From Thermosulfidibacter sp. (GTDB taxonomy: Bacteria > Thermosulfidibacterota > Thermosulfidibacteria > Thermosulfidibacterales > Thermosulfidibacteraceae): DNA of 64,000 nucleotides. The stretch spans positions 1 through 64,000 of the forward strand of contig JAGDVO010000010.1 in assembly GCA_023269715.1 (NCBI GenBank), in the 5' to 3' direction. Under the pieces are notes generated by a model. It ran no database searches. It was not told where the DNA came from and was given only the letters and a program-made list of their open reading frames with translations. A program made the translations under genes and the position numbers. Positions 29,041 through 38,260 of the stretch are shown piece after piece (within the stretch, counting starts at the first letter, position 1; each line of letters starts with the position of its first letter).

Positions 29041-29805
29041 ATGAAGGTTAGAGATATTTACGATTTTATAGATGGAATATTTCCCTTCTCCTCTCAGGCT
29101 GAGTGGGATAACTCAGGGTTTCAAGTAGGATCCCTAGAAGATGAAGTAATCGGTATAATCATAACCTTAGATGTTGATGACTACGTGATTGAAAACGCGA
29201 TAAAGGAAGGGATAAATCTGATAATAAGTCATCATCCTCTTATCCTCAAAAAGATAAACCGTATATGGGCCGAAAAATATAGTACAGCTATAATATATAA
29301 AGCCATCAGAAATGGGATAAACATAATCTCAGCCCATACAAATGTGGATATTCTAAAGGGTGGCCTAGCAGACTACCTAGCGGGTATCTTTAAACTAGAA
29401 ATACTAGGCCCCCTAAGTAAAGAGGGTTTTGGAAGAATCTGTAGCTTAGGAAGTCCAATAACTTTAGAGGAACTTTTAAATATGATTTCCCAAAAACTAA
29501 ATATAGAAAATATAAGAGTAATAGAAGGAAAGACAAAAAAAATCAAAAAAGTCGCACTATGTCCCGGTAGCGGCGGTGATCTAATAGAGGAAGCAATAGA
29601 AAAAGGAATAGATGCCTACATAACCGGAGACGTTAAGTACCATCAAGCCAAACTAGGCGAAGGTAAAATCAACATACTAGATATAGGGCACCATGAAAGT
29701 GAAATAATCTTTGTAGATCTCATGTACGAAAGAATAGCCGAACTAAGTATAAGAACGGTAAAATATTACTCAACCTCACCTTTCAAAACAAGGAGGTTAA
29801 AATGA
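29041..29805 (+). CDS. Nif3-like dinuclear metal centre protein
   Basis: 254-residue member of the Nif3/YbgI family, ring-forming proteins with a two-metal site and sometimes annotated as GTP cyclohydrolase I type 2. Visible metal ligands are in IISHHPLILKKI (near residue 62), AHTNVDILKGG (near 100) and DIGHHESEI near 220; the N-terminus shows the family's WDNSGFQVG. The physiological role is not settled. It overlaps the next gene by 4 bp (ATGA). In many genomes Nif3 precedes exactly this kind of coiled-coil zinc-ribbon protein. Confidence 0.93.
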   Translation: MKVRDIYDFIDGIFPFSSQAEWDNSGFQVGSLEDEVIGIIITLDVDDYVIENAIKEGINLIISHHPLILKKINRIWAEKYSTAIIYKAIRNGINIISAHTNVDILKGGLADYLAGIFKLEILGPLSKEGFGRICSLGSPITLEELLNMISQKLNIENIRVIEGKTKKIKKVALCPGSGGDLIEEAIEKGIDAYITGDVKYHQAKLGEGKINILDIGHHESEIIFVDLMYERIAELSIRTVKYYSTSPFKTRRLK

Positions 29806-30530
29806 ACAATACACTCAAACTATTGATAAAACTACAAACAATAGAAAATATTATCGAAACACTCACAAAAGAAAAGGAAGAACTTCCAAAGTTACTAAAA
29901 GAAATAGAAAGTAAACTCAAAGAGGAAAACAAAAACCTTGAATTGCTTATAAAAAAAGAAAAGGATACAGAAATATCCAGGAGAGCCAAAGAAAAATATC
30001 TACTGGAGCTTGCAGAAAAAGTGACAGATAGAAAAAGTAAGCTATTCAAGGTAAAAACTAACGAAGAGTACTCTGCATTACTAAAAGAAATAGAAAATTT
30101 AAAAAAAGAAATAAGTGAAACTGAAGATGAAGTAATAAAATTACTTTATGACTATGAAGAATACAAAAAACTAATAGATAGAAAGAAGAAAGAAATAGAA
30201 GAACTCAGTAAAATACTAAATGAAAAAAAACAAGAAGTAGCACTCAAAACAAAAGAAATAGAAAATAAGATGAACGAACTATGTAACGATAGAGAAAAAC
30301 TATTCAACCAACTCAATGAATCAACCAAAATAATCTACCTGAAGCTAAAAGAAACGAAGAAGAAGGTGGTAGTACCAGCTATAGATAAGAAATGTATGGG
30401 TTGTTTTATGAGTATACCCACCCAGATATACATAGAGGTAAAAAGGGGAGAGAGCATAGTGAATTGTCCACAGTGTGGTAGGATCCTGTACTGGGAGGAG
30501 AGTGGTAATGAAGGCAAAGATAATGATTGA
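29802..30530 (+). CDS. Coiled-coil C4-type zinc-ribbon protein (DUF164 family)
   Basis: 242-residue protein: residues about 10-185 form a long Lys/Glu-rich antiparallel coiled coil with regular heptads, and the last 45 residues carry two Cys pairs (CMGC and CPQC) forming a zinc ribbon. This is the layout of the CT398/DUF164 family, thought to act as a nucleic-acid-associated scaffold. It is coupled to the Nif3-like gene upstream and overlaps the RNase HI gene by 23 bp. Partner and function are unknown. Confidence 0.88.
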   Translation: MNNTLKLLIKLQTIENIIETLTKEKEELPKLLKEIESKLKEENKNLELLIKKEKDTEISRRAKEKYLLELAEKVTDRKSKLFKVKTNEEYSALLKEIENLKKEISETEDEVIKLLYDYEEYKKLIDRKKKEIEELSKILNEKKQEVALKTKEIENKMNELCNDREKLFNQLNESTKIIYLKLKETKKKVVVPAIDKKCMGCFMSIPTQIYIEVKRGESIVNCPQCGRILYWEESGNEGKDND

Positions 30531-30912
30531 TGGTGCTTCAAAGGGTAATCCTGGAAGGGCAAGCTATGCTTATATCATAGAAACAAAAAGGTTCAAAATA
30601 GAGGAATTTGAAGAAATAGGGATAGCCACTAACAACCAGGCAGAATATCAAGCTTTGATATCAGCACTAAAAAGAGCTTTAGAAATGGGAATAGATGATA
30701 TAACGGTATACTCGGATTCTGAACTTCTGGTCAAACAGTTAAAAGGCGAATATAAAGTTAAAAGTAACAATCTAAAAGATCTATTTTCAGAAGCAGTAAG
30801 CCTATTGAAAAAATTCAAAAGTTACCAAATTATTCATATTAGTAGAGAGCTGAATAGAGAAGCTGATAAATTGGCTAACCTTGCCTTCAATAAAGGAAGG
30901 GGAGCAGGTTGA
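30508..30912 (+). CDS. rnhA: RNase HI family protein
   Basis: 134-residue bacterial RNase HI-type enzyme that degrades RNA in RNA-DNA hybrids. The four catalytic acids can be placed: Asp in MIDGASKGNPG, Glu in TNNQAEYQALISAL, Asp in VYSDSELLVKQL, and Asp in ELNREADKLANLA. I chose the ATG at 30508 because a GGGAGGAG site lies upstream and the family starts here; an in-frame reading back to 30475 would add 11 unrelated residues. The last four codons, including the TGA at 30910-30912, lie inside the 5' arm of the rnpB P1 helix. Confidence 0.92.
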   Translation: MKAKIMIDGASKGNPGRASYAYIIETKRFKIEEFEEIGIATNNQAEYQALISALKRALEMGIDDITVYSDSELLVKQLKGEYKVKSNNLKDLFSEAVSLLKKFKSYQIIHISRELNREADKLANLAFNKGRGAG

Positions 30913-31304
30913 TCGGGTGGTCGCTCACCCATTAAAAATGGGTGGGAGGAAAGTCCGGGCTCCAAAGGGCAGGGTGCTGGGTAACACCCAGGTCCCGAAA
31001 GGGACGGAAAGTGCCACAGAGAACAGACCGCCGGGTTTTTAGAACCATACACGCCCGGCAAGGGTGAAACGGTAGGGTAAGAGCCTACCGCCCTCTCTGG
31101 TGACAGAGAGGGGCACGGTAAACCCCACCCGGAGCAAGGCCAAGCAGGGAGCAATCCTTCTCAGCTTGAGAAGGATAAGGGTTGCCCGCCCGACGCTTCC
31201 CGGGTAGGCCGCTTGAGGTGTTGGGTAACCGACACCCTAGAGAAATGACCACCATCTCCCTGAAGAGGGAGATACAGAACCCGGCTTATAGATCAGCCTG
31301 CTCC
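30901..31304 (+). ncRNA. rnpB: RNase P RNA (bacterial type A)
   Basis: About 404 nt with the universal conserved regions in order: GAGGAAAGTCCGGGCTCC near 30946-30963 (CR I), the GGTGAAACGGTAGGGTAAGAG region near 31062-31082 (read as two adjoining conserved blocks), an AGAAATGACC element (CR IV) near 31242, and ACAGAACCCGGCTTAT near 31274 (CR V). The ends are defined by a 14-bp P1 helix (30901-30914 with 31291-31304, one wobble). It is much richer in G+C than its neighbours. No clear promoter or terminator of its own is seen; it may be processed from the transcript of the nif3-like/zinc-ribbon/rnhA operon. Both ends overlap flanking coding sequences. Confidence 0.96.
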
Positions 31305-33392
31305 CATAAAATTTGAAAGGGCTTCCCTTACCTTAAAGGCAAGCTCTTTCAAAGATACCGGTTTCTGTAAGGCATAGAACCCTTTAAAAACAAAGCCATT
31401 CATGCTCCTTTCAAAGGAATACCCTGAAACAACAATTACAGGAATGTTTTTATACATCTCTCTTACATTATTTGCGAGGGTAAGACCATCCATCTCGGGC
31501 ATTACAACGTCAGTAATAACTATATCAGGCTTTTTAACTTTTAAAATATCCAGAGCTTCTAAACCGTTTCTAGCGGTAACTACACTATAACCCAACAATT
31601 CTAACATTCCTTTCAAAACTAATAGCGAGGAAATATCGTCATCTACAACCAAAACAGTTTCTCCGTTACCTCTGGGTAAAGTGACTTCTTCTTTTACAAC
31701 ACCTGTAGTAGGTATCACATTCTTATACATTGGTAACTTTATAGTAACCTTTGTACCCTTTCCTTCTTCGCTCTCTATCTCTAACCTTCCCTTATGTTTT
31801 TCAATTATACCATACGCCTGAGGTAGTCCCAACCCCGTTCCGAACCCTCCCTTCGTGGTAAAGAATGGGTCCAAACATCTCTCAAGTACATCCTTAGACA
31901 TCCCACAACCTGTGTCTATAACCTCGATTATATACTCCCCCCTCTGGTCATCAACTAAAAGGTTTACAGTAAGTTCACCACCCTTTGGCATAGCATCTTT
32001 AGCATTTATACATATATTAAGAAGAGCCTGATGGAGAAGGTTTATATCGCCAATTATAACTGCAGTTTTTGGAATTATAGTGGTTTTTACCTTTATAGAA
32101 GAGGGAAAGAGTCTGGTAATAAACTTAACAAACTCCTTCAAAAAGACTACAAGATCAATAGGAGCCATTTCAGCTTGTGATCTTCTCGAAAAGTCAAGTA
32201 ACTGCTTGGTTAGAGAAGCTCCATGCTTTACCTGGTCAACGATCATATCGGCAAGTTTCTTCAACTCTCCATCTTCCAGTTTTATCCTTAGTATCTCTGC
32301 TAACCCCACAATTCCGTTTAAGATGTTGTTAAAATCATGGGCTATACCACTGGCTAACAAGCCTAGAGCTTCCATCTTTTGAAGCCTTGATATAATCTTG
32401 GCCTTTTCTTCCTCTTCCTTCCTAACTTTATTGTAACTGAGTATCGCCTCTAAGAGTCTGGCAATTAATTGTAGCAAGAATAATTCATTGTTTGTGAAAG
32501 GTGGTTTGTATCTCGCTCTCGCTATACAAAGTACTCCTATGCACCTACCATCAAGGTAATAGGGAACTGAAATCACACTTCCTAGAACACTACTGAAAAC
32601 GATATTAACTTTGTCATCCCTAGGTAGTTCAAAGGAGAGATCGGCAACTAGTACAGGTCTTTTTTCCTTGAAAGCTCTTCCACCAACTCCCTCTCCAGGC
32701 CTTAAAGGTAAAATCTCCACAAAACCATGCCAAAAAACAGGCACCAATACATCCTGTATAGGGTCATATCTGAAGGTTACAACATACTGGGCATCAAAAA
32801 CTTCTAGCATATCCTGAACTATAGCACTCAAAACTGCAGCTTCATCCTCTCCCCTTAGCATCCTCTCAAGACCAGATAGTATAATGTAGAACCCTTTATG
32901 AACTCTGACTACACTCTCCTGGTAAACTATTCTACTTACGTGATTAGCGAGAATGTTGGTAATAATAAAAATAGCTTCAACCTCATCACTTTTAAAACTA
33001 GGACAATCTTTTTTCCTACCACAGGATACCGAAAGGTACATGGATCCTATAATAGGAACCGCATAGGCTACAACCGGTCCTATATCTTCAAATTCCTCGC
33101 CGGGTAGTCTAAAAGAACTTTCGGAGTAATTATCCAAAACCAGACAACCACACTCAATAGCAGCTATTACAGCCCCAGTTTTTTCGGAATTCTTCTCAAA
33201 AAGAAAAGTAGGAAAACTCTCAAAACCTTTCCACCTTGCAAAAATAACCCTGTTTTCGTCGCTACTCCATATTAGTACAATGGAATGAGTAGAATTAAAG
33301 TTCTTGGTAAAGTACTCTGCCACAAAATCTACCGCTTCACCAAGTTCATTTATCGATTTAAGTGTATTTGCAAAACTAACCACATCTACCAT
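31293..33392 (-). CDS. Hybrid sensor histidine kinase with GAF domains and receiver
   Basis: 699-residue soluble signalling protein with no membrane segment. Two GAF-like domains occupy about 15-150 and 165-320. A HisKA domain follows (phospho-acceptor His in SGIAHDFNNILNG near 350), then an ATPase domain with NICINAKDAMPKGGE, VIDTGCGMS, FFTTKGGFGTGLGLPQAYGI, and a C-terminal receiver (phospho-acceptor Asp in IVITDVVMPEMDG near 630). The AHDFNN-type H box and lone receiver are common in orphan hybrid kinases. I chose the ATG at 33392, preceded by GGGTGGGA; the reading frame is open to 33461. The last codons (encoding Gly-Ala-Gly and TGA) lie in the 3' arm of rnpB P1. The signal is unknown. 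Confidence 0.88.
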   Translation of the reverse strand: MVDVVSFANTLKSINELGEAVDFVAEYFTKNFNSTHSIVLIWSSDENRVIFARWKGFESFPTFLFEKNSEKTGAVIAAIECGCLVLDNYSESSFRLPGEEFEDIGPVVAYAVPIIGSMYLSVSCGRKKDCPSFKSDEVEAIFIITNILANHVSRIVYQESVVRVHKGFYIILSGLERMLRGEDEAAVLSAIVQDMLEVFDAQYVVTFRYDPIQDVLVPVFWHGFVEILPLRPGEGVGGRAFKEKRPVLVADLSFELPRDDKVNIVFSSVLGSVISVPYYLDGRCIGVLCIARARYKPPFTNNELFLLQLIARLLEAILSYNKVRKEEEEKAKIISRLQKMEALGLLASGIAHDFNNILNGIVGLAEILRIKLEDGELKKLADMIVDQVKHGASLTKQLLDFSRRSQAEMAPIDLVVFLKEFVKFITRLFPSSIKVKTTIIPKTAVIIGDINLLHQALLNICINAKDAMPKGGELTVNLLVDDQRGEYIIEVIDTGCGMSKDVLERCLDPFFTTKGGFGTGLGLPQAYGIIEKHKGRLEIESEEGKGTKVTIKLPMYKNVIPTTGVVKEEVTLPRGNGETVLVVDDDISSLLVLKGMLELLGYSVVTARNGLEALDILKVKKPDIVITDVVMPEMDGLTLANNVREMYKNIPVIVVSGYSFERSMNGFVFKGFYALQKPVSLKELAFKVREALSNFMGAG

Positions 33393-33484
33393 AACATTCC
33401 CACCCTTCCTTCCCAAAGGCCTTATAGAAAATTTAACAGAAAGGTTGTATAGTTGCAACAATAAATTAAGTTTAAGGAGCTTAA

Positions 33485-34246
33485 ATGAAAGAAGTTTACC
33501 TAATTTTCATGTTTATAACAGGATCTATATTCGGCAGCTTTATAAACATGCTTATATACAGGCTACCTAAGAATCTATCTATAATACATCCTCCCAGCCA
33601 CTGCCCCACCTGTGGTAAAAAGCTCAAGTTCTGGCAAAATATACCTATAATTTCCTATCTAATTCTGAAAGGTAGGTGCTACTACTGCAAAAACAAGATC
33701 CCCATAAGATACCTCTTGGTAGAAATCATTTGTGGAACTACCTTTGTACTCTTATACTTAAAGGCAAAAAACCACATAGAACTGATCCATATGCTTATAT
33801 TTTCACTGATTCTTACCACCGTAACATTCATAGATCTTGAACATCTAATAATACCGGATGAACTAAACATAGTCCTACTCATAATCGGTTCAGTTTTTTC
33901 ACTGACTAACTCCAGTATAACGGACCTAAAGGGAGCAGTAATAGGAGGAATAGCGGCACTCGCTATAATGCTAGCCATCTATCTTACCTCAAAGGGAAAA
34001 ATGGGTTTCGGGGACGTGAAGTTCCTAGGTGCTATAGGAGTCAACCTAGGATATAAGCTGGTTTTACTATCATTTTTTATAGCTGTTTTTACCGGCTCGT
34101 TAGTAGGAATAGTTTTAATACTAACTGGAATGAAAAGTAGGAAAGATCCATTACCTTTTGGACCTTTCCTTTCACTTGGCGCTATAATGAGCCTTCTCAT
34201 AGGCGATAGAATACTGAAATTCTACGAAATTCTTATCGGTCAATAG
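33485..34246 (+). CDS. pilD: Prepilin peptidase (A24 leader peptidase/N-methyltransferase)
   Basis: 253-residue polytopic membrane aspartic protease that cleaves and N-methylates type IV pilin-like signal peptides. It begins with a membrane segment (GSIFGSFINMLIYRLP), then a cytoplasmic zinc domain with two Cys pairs (CPTC and CYYC). The catalytic Asps are in IDLEHLIIPDE near 118 and the GxGD motif FGDVKFLGA near 180. A perfect TTTAAG/CTTAAA inverted repeat (33471-33476 with 33480-33485) enfolds the AAGGAG ribosome binding site. Pilin or pseudopilin genes are not in the window. Confidence 0.95.
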   Translation: MKEVYLIFMFITGSIFGSFINMLIYRLPKNLSIIHPPSHCPTCGKKLKFWQNIPIISYLILKGRCYYCKNKIPIRYLLVEIICGTTFVLLYLKAKNHIELIHMLIFSLILTTVTFIDLEHLIIPDELNIVLLIIGSVFSLTNSSITDLKGAVIGGIAALAIMLAIYLTSKGKMGFGDVKFLGAIGVNLGYKLVLLSFFIAVFTGSLVGIVLILTGMKSRKDPLPFGPFLSLGAIMSLLIGDRILKFYEILIGQ

Positions 34247-34283
34247 TTCCAAAACGGTATATTTTTTGCTAAATAACAGGGTG

Positions 34284-36659
34284 ATGCAAAATAGAAAACA
34301 GCTATTAAACAAGTTGTCACTTATAGGCTTATTTGTACTGTTCCTATTAGTATGTTTAGAGAACTCCTATTCACAAGAAGCAAAGATGTACTTAAAAAAA
34401 GATAGAAACAGGTACTATCTTGTCGTTGAATCCGATATACCAAAGATCGAGTATACAGTTTTTGGAAGTCCTGGTAAAATTTATATTGTACTTAAAAACT
34501 GGGTAATAGGGAAACCTCGAAGGATAAGTTTTAAAGAATACCCAATAAAACAACTATATTTATCAACAAAAAAAGGAGAATCCATAATAGAAACAACTCT
34601 TGAAGATAACTTTATAATGAGATGTAATGAAAATGAAAAAACTTTAGTATGTCAGTTAGATAAAGCTAAAAGCGAAGATATAGTTGCACTTAAACTTAAC
34701 GAATACATATATGAAAAGGATTGCGACAAATTCATAATGGATTACAAAACAAATAGGAACTTACTATACAAACAGCTACATAAAGAAGAACTATCAAGCT
34801 ATGAAAAATTTCTATTAGAGTGTGCAGACAAAAACAAAGACTATGAATTATTCCTTGAGGCTTCAAATTATATTCAAAGCTTGGGATTTCCACTTGATGA
34901 TAAAACAAAAATAAAAAAAATACATTTATTACACAAACTTAAAAGGTACAATGACGTCATAACAGAAGGAAATATATTATTAGGGGAGCTAAAGAAAAAA
35001 CCAGAAGAGTACGAGGTAGCAACACTAGTAATGGATTCCTTACTTGCCATTGGCCAAACTCAGAGAGCTTTCAGTATGCTCAAGAATTATAGTTTAATAA
35101 ATGTGCCTGAGAGATATAGAGCCGATCTAACAAAAGTATACGGTAAATTTTACTATCAGAATGACTTTTATTTCGCATCCTACATGTATTTAAAGAAAGC
35201 CTTAGAAATGGATCCTTCTGTTATTAAATATGATAACATTGCCCTGTTCCAGCTAGGGGTTTCAGCTTACAAACTCAAAAAGTTCGATGAAGCGATTAAA
35301 TACCTCCTTTTAGCTGTAAATTTACATCCCGACATGCGAAATGAAGCAGGTGAAGCACTTTATATTATAGGAACTATCCACAAAGATAGAAGGGAGAAGG
35401 ACAAAGCTCTATGGATATTCAATCAAACAGCACTACTATACCCCAACACAAAAGGTGGGGCCCTGGCAAAACTCAACATAGCCATAGCAGAGAAGGAAAA
35501 AAATCCATCTGAGGCTATAAGATTGCTACGTTCAATTCTGAATCTATATAACTATCCAGATGTAAGAGAACTCGCCCTCATAAATCTGGCGGAATGCTGT
35601 GAACTTGTGAAGGACGAAAAAGAAGCACTAGCCCTTTACCGACAATTTGTAAACGAATTTCCGAAAAGTAGTTTCTATCAAAAGGCCCTTGATAGACTAA
35701 AGAATCTTGAACTAGGAGAAATAGAAAAAGCATACAAAGAAAAAAAACTAGAAGAGGCGGTAGTAAGAGCATCAAATTTTATAAAGACCTACAAAGATGA
35801 TCCCTTAATTAAAGAAGCTTATAGAATTGCCAAAAAAGCAATAAATGACATACTCGAAAAGAGTATAGCTGAAAAAAACTGCTTTATGGCAACAAAAATC
35901 TGGAAAGAATATAAGGAAATGATAGATATAGATGTAAAAAATGGAGAATATGCTTTTGAAATCGCAAAATGTCTATACTTAAATAACGCCAGTGAAGCTA
36001 TAAATATTATGGAATATATAGTTGAAAAATTTTTTAAACAATTCACCAAAAAATCTGAAGTTTTAAACTTGCTAACCGATTATTACATATCAAATAACAC
36101 ATATTCAAAGCTAGAAAACATTATCAAAAACTTCAATAACCACATAGATCCAATTATACTAAACAAAGGAGTAAAAAAATTATCAGAGTTTTACTTTATA
36201 AGTAAAAATATAAAAGAGTTAGAAAGTACTAAAAAAATAAACAATATATACCAACAAACACTAGGATATATAGATTATCTATCAGTAGTTCTATACTTAG
36301 AAAATAAAGAAATAGAAAAAGCCATTAATCTATTAGAAGGCAAGAGAATAATGAAATTCTATCCTCACCAAGATGAAAAATTAAGGATGATAATAGCGAG
36401 AGAATTACTAGAAAGGAAAAATTACAAGAACGGATTAAAAATGTTAGAAAAAATAGTAAACATATACACGAAGGGAAAATATAGAGATGAAGCGCTATTT
36501 CTTTTAGGCTACTATTCAACAAGCAAAAAACAAAAAAATCTATGGTGGAGTATTTTAGAAAGTGAATATAAAAATTCATATTGGTATAAAGAGTTACAAT
36601 CTATAAAACTAGCAGAGGAAACAATAAAATGGGCTCAAAAAGCTATATTGAATCGTTAG
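34284..36659 (+). CDS. Large exported TPR-repeat protein with AMIN-like N-terminus
   Basis: 791-residue protein with an N-terminal signal anchor (LIGLFVLFLLVCLENSYS) and probably extracytoplasmic. Residues about 35-110 have the beta pattern of an AMIN-like envelope-binding domain (YYLVVESDIPKIEYTVF and KIYIVLKNWV). The rest is mostly helical pairs with clear TPR signatures, such as ALFQLGVSAYKLKKFDEAIKYLL and GEALYIIGTIHKDRREKDKALWIF. The final third is strikingly A-rich and Lys/Ile/Asn-rich. ATG 34284 is chosen over an in-frame TTG at 34266 because it starts directly before a typical signal peptide. It overlaps the next kinase gene by 31 bp. A role in envelope or pilus assembly is suggested by pilD upstream but is not shown. 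Confidence 0.75.
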   Translation: MQNRKQLLNKLSLIGLFVLFLLVCLENSYSQEAKMYLKKDRNRYYLVVESDIPKIEYTVFGSPGKIYIVLKNWVIGKPRRISFKEYPIKQLYLSTKKGESIIETTLEDNFIMRCNENEKTLVCQLDKAKSEDIVALKLNEYIYEKDCDKFIMDYKTNRNLLYKQLHKEELSSYEKFLLECADKNKDYELFLEASNYIQSLGFPLDDKTKIKKIHLLHKLKRYNDVITEGNILLGELKKKPEEYEVATLVMDSLLAIGQTQRAFSMLKNYSLINVPERYRADLTKVYGKFYYQNDFYFASYMYLKKALEMDPSVIKYDNIALFQLGVSAYKLKKFDEAIKYLLLAVNLHPDMRNEAGEALYIIGTIHKDRREKDKALWIFNQTALLYPNTKGGALAKLNIAIAEKEKNPSEAIRLLRSILNLYNYPDVRELALINLAECCELVKDEKEALALYRQFVNEFPKSSFYQKALDRLKNLELGEIEKAYKEKKLEEAVVRASNFIKTYKDDPLIKEAYRIAKKAINDILEKSIAEKNCFMATKIWKEYKEMIDIDVKNGEYAFEIAKCLYLNNASEAINIMEYIVEKFFKQFTKKSEVLNLLTDYYISNNTYSKLENIIKNFNNHIDPIILNKGVKKLSEFYFISKNIKELESTKKINNIYQQTLGYIDYLSVVLYLENKEIEKAINLLEGKRIMKFYPHQDEKLRMIIARELLERKNYKNGLKMLEKIVNIYTKGKYRDEALFLLGYYSTSKKQKNLWWSILESEYKNSYWYKELQSIKLAEETIKWAQKAILNR

Positions 36660-37681
36660 CAGAATTTATAAGAGCGATAGATGAACTAACCCAATCGTAC
36701 AATGAACTAAAAAAAGAAGTCGAACGACTATCAAAAGAACTGTATAATCAAAAAAATCTACTAAATAGTATCATAGAAAGTATATCTGAAGGTGTAATAG
36801 CAGTAGATAACAATATGAACGCACTTCTTACAAATAAATTTGCAGAAGAATTCATATCACAAGGAATACTAGACATAATAGATCCAAAAAAACAAGAAGA
36901 AGAACTAAATTTCAAAGGAAAATATGTGAAAATAACAAAATATCCTCTTTTACTGAAAAACGAAAACATAGGTAGAGTGATTGTAATAAGAGACATTACA
37001 AAAGAAAAAAAATTAGAAGAGGAGAGTAAAAGAAGAGAAAGGTTAAGTGCGATGGGCGAAATAGCTGTTACATTAGCACATGAAATACGGAATCCCCTTG
37101 GTTCGATAGAACTATTTGCAGGATTGTTAAAAAGGAATCTTGAAGGAGAGAATAAAAGGTTAGCAGAAGCCATCATTTCTGTCAGTCGCAGTATAAACAA
37201 AACTGTAACTGATATACTGCTATTTACAAAGAGTATAGATATTCAAAAGGAAAAGGTAAGTATTGCTGAAATAGTAGATGATGTAATTGAATCTCTAAGG
37301 CACTTAATAAGTAAGAAATCGGCAGTAGTTGTAGTTAGGGGTAGTAGGGAGCTTTCCTTGCAGGGTAGTAGGGAGTTATTAAAGGTTTGCATAACCAACA
37401 TAATTACAAATGCACTAGAAGCAATAGATGAGAAAGGGAGAGTAGAAATTGAATGGGAAGGAGACGAAAACTACGTAACCATAATTTTTAGGGATGATGG
37501 TATTGGTATACCAGAAAATCTGAAGGAAGAGATATTTAAACCCTTTTTTACAACAAAAAGAGCAGGTACAGGTATTGGACTTGCAGTAGTAAGTAGAATA
37601 GTGGAAGCCCATGGTGGAACTATAGAATTTACTAGCAAACCAGGTGAAACAGAATTTAGATTAAAGTTTTCTGTCTCTTAA
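36629..37681 (+). CDS. PAS-domain sensor histidine kinase (orphan)
   Basis: 350-residue soluble histidine kinase. Order: an N-terminal coiled coil (about 8-50), a PAS domain (about 48-130, with IIESISEGVIAVDNNMNALLTN), a HisKA domain with phospho-acceptor His in TLAHEIRNPLGSIELF near 150, and a full ATPase domain (NIITNALEAIDEKG, FRDDGIGIP, PFFTTKRAGTGIGLAVVSRI). The layout resembles NtrB/FleS/PilS-type kinases, but no response regulator is next to it. A GAGGAAA site lies inside the TPR gene. The 3' end overlaps pth in antisense by 21 bp. Confidence 0.9.
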   Translation: MGSKSYIESLAEFIRAIDELTQSYNELKKEVERLSKELYNQKNLLNSIIESISEGVIAVDNNMNALLTNKFAEEFISQGILDIIDPKKQEEELNFKGKYVKITKYPLLLKNENIGRVIVIRDITKEKKLEEESKRRERLSAMGEIAVTLAHEIRNPLGSIELFAGLLKRNLEGENKRLAEAIISVSRSINKTVTDILLFTKSIDIQKEKVSIAEIVDDVIESLRHLISKKSAVVVVRGSRELSLQGSRELLKVCITNIITNALEAIDEKGRVEIEWEGDENYVTIIFRDDGIGIPENLKEEIFKPFFTTKRAGTGIGLAVVSRIVEAHGGTIEFTSKPGETEFRLKFSVS

Positions 37682-38260
37682 AATATTTGCAAGTTCATTA
37701 TTAGCCCTATCTATTCCATACTGGATAAAGGTATCTATAGAGGGGAGTATTTTAACTATGAAATCGAAGTAAGTTTCTAAATCCTCCTTGTCCATAGGTT
37801 TCAAGAGCCATTCTACTATTAAATCTCTATCTCTAACTTCAGGTCTTCCAACACCCATCCTCAACCTAGCGAAATTATCGGTTCCTATAGATTCCATAAT
37901 TGACATCAGCCCTTTATGGCCACCATGCCCACCACCACATTTAAAACGAACCTTACCAAAGGGAAAATCGATTTCATCATGTACAACGAGGAGTGTATTG
38001 CAACTAACTTCACCTATGTGTTTCACCCATCTAGCCACAGAAATACCACTTCTATTCATGTAGGTTAAAGGTTTAACTAAACAGACAGATTTATCAGCCA
38101 ACTTAAAAACCGTGAAGATAGAATCATACCTCTTATCCTTAAACTCAGCTCTTTTAGATTTAGCAACAAGATCCACAACCATAAAACCTATATTGTGCCT
38201 ACTAGTGAAATATCGGGGCTCGGGATTACCGAGCCCTACTATCAACAGATCTACATTCAT
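37661..38260 (-). CDS. pth: Peptidyl-tRNA hydrolase
   Basis: 199-residue enzyme that recycles peptidyl-tRNA by cutting the ester bond. Active-site and family motifs are GLGNPEPRYFTSRHNIGFMVVD (catalytic His near 23), MNRSGISVARW with Asn near 68, VVHDEIDFPFGKVRFKCGGGHGGHKGL and the conserved Asn in DNFARLRMGVGRP. Start overlaps rplY by 4 bp, and the two form a unit with prs, the common bacterial order prs-rplY-pth. The 3' end overlaps the PAS kinase gene in antisense. Confidence 0.95.
   Translation of the reverse strand: MNVDLLIVGLGNPEPRYFTSRHNIGFMVVDLVAKSKRAEFKDKRYDSIFTVFKLADKSVCLVKPLTYMNRSGISVARWVKHIGEVSCNTLLVVHDEIDFPFGKVRFKCGGGHGGHKGLMSIMESIGTDNFARLRMGVGRPEVRDRDLIVEWLLKPMDKEDLETYFDFIVKILPSIDTFIQYGIDRANNELANILRDRKL

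Noticed and set aside
30871-30894. Promoter for rnpB inside rnhA (TTGGCT with an AT-rich -10)
   Set aside because: The -10 match is too poor to support; independent transcription of rnpB remains possible but is not shown.
33444-33459. GTTG..GTTGCAAC repeat near the hybrid kinase/pilD divergent promoters as an operator
   Set aside because: The arms are only 4 bp when symmetric, within what is expected by chance in AT-rich DNA.
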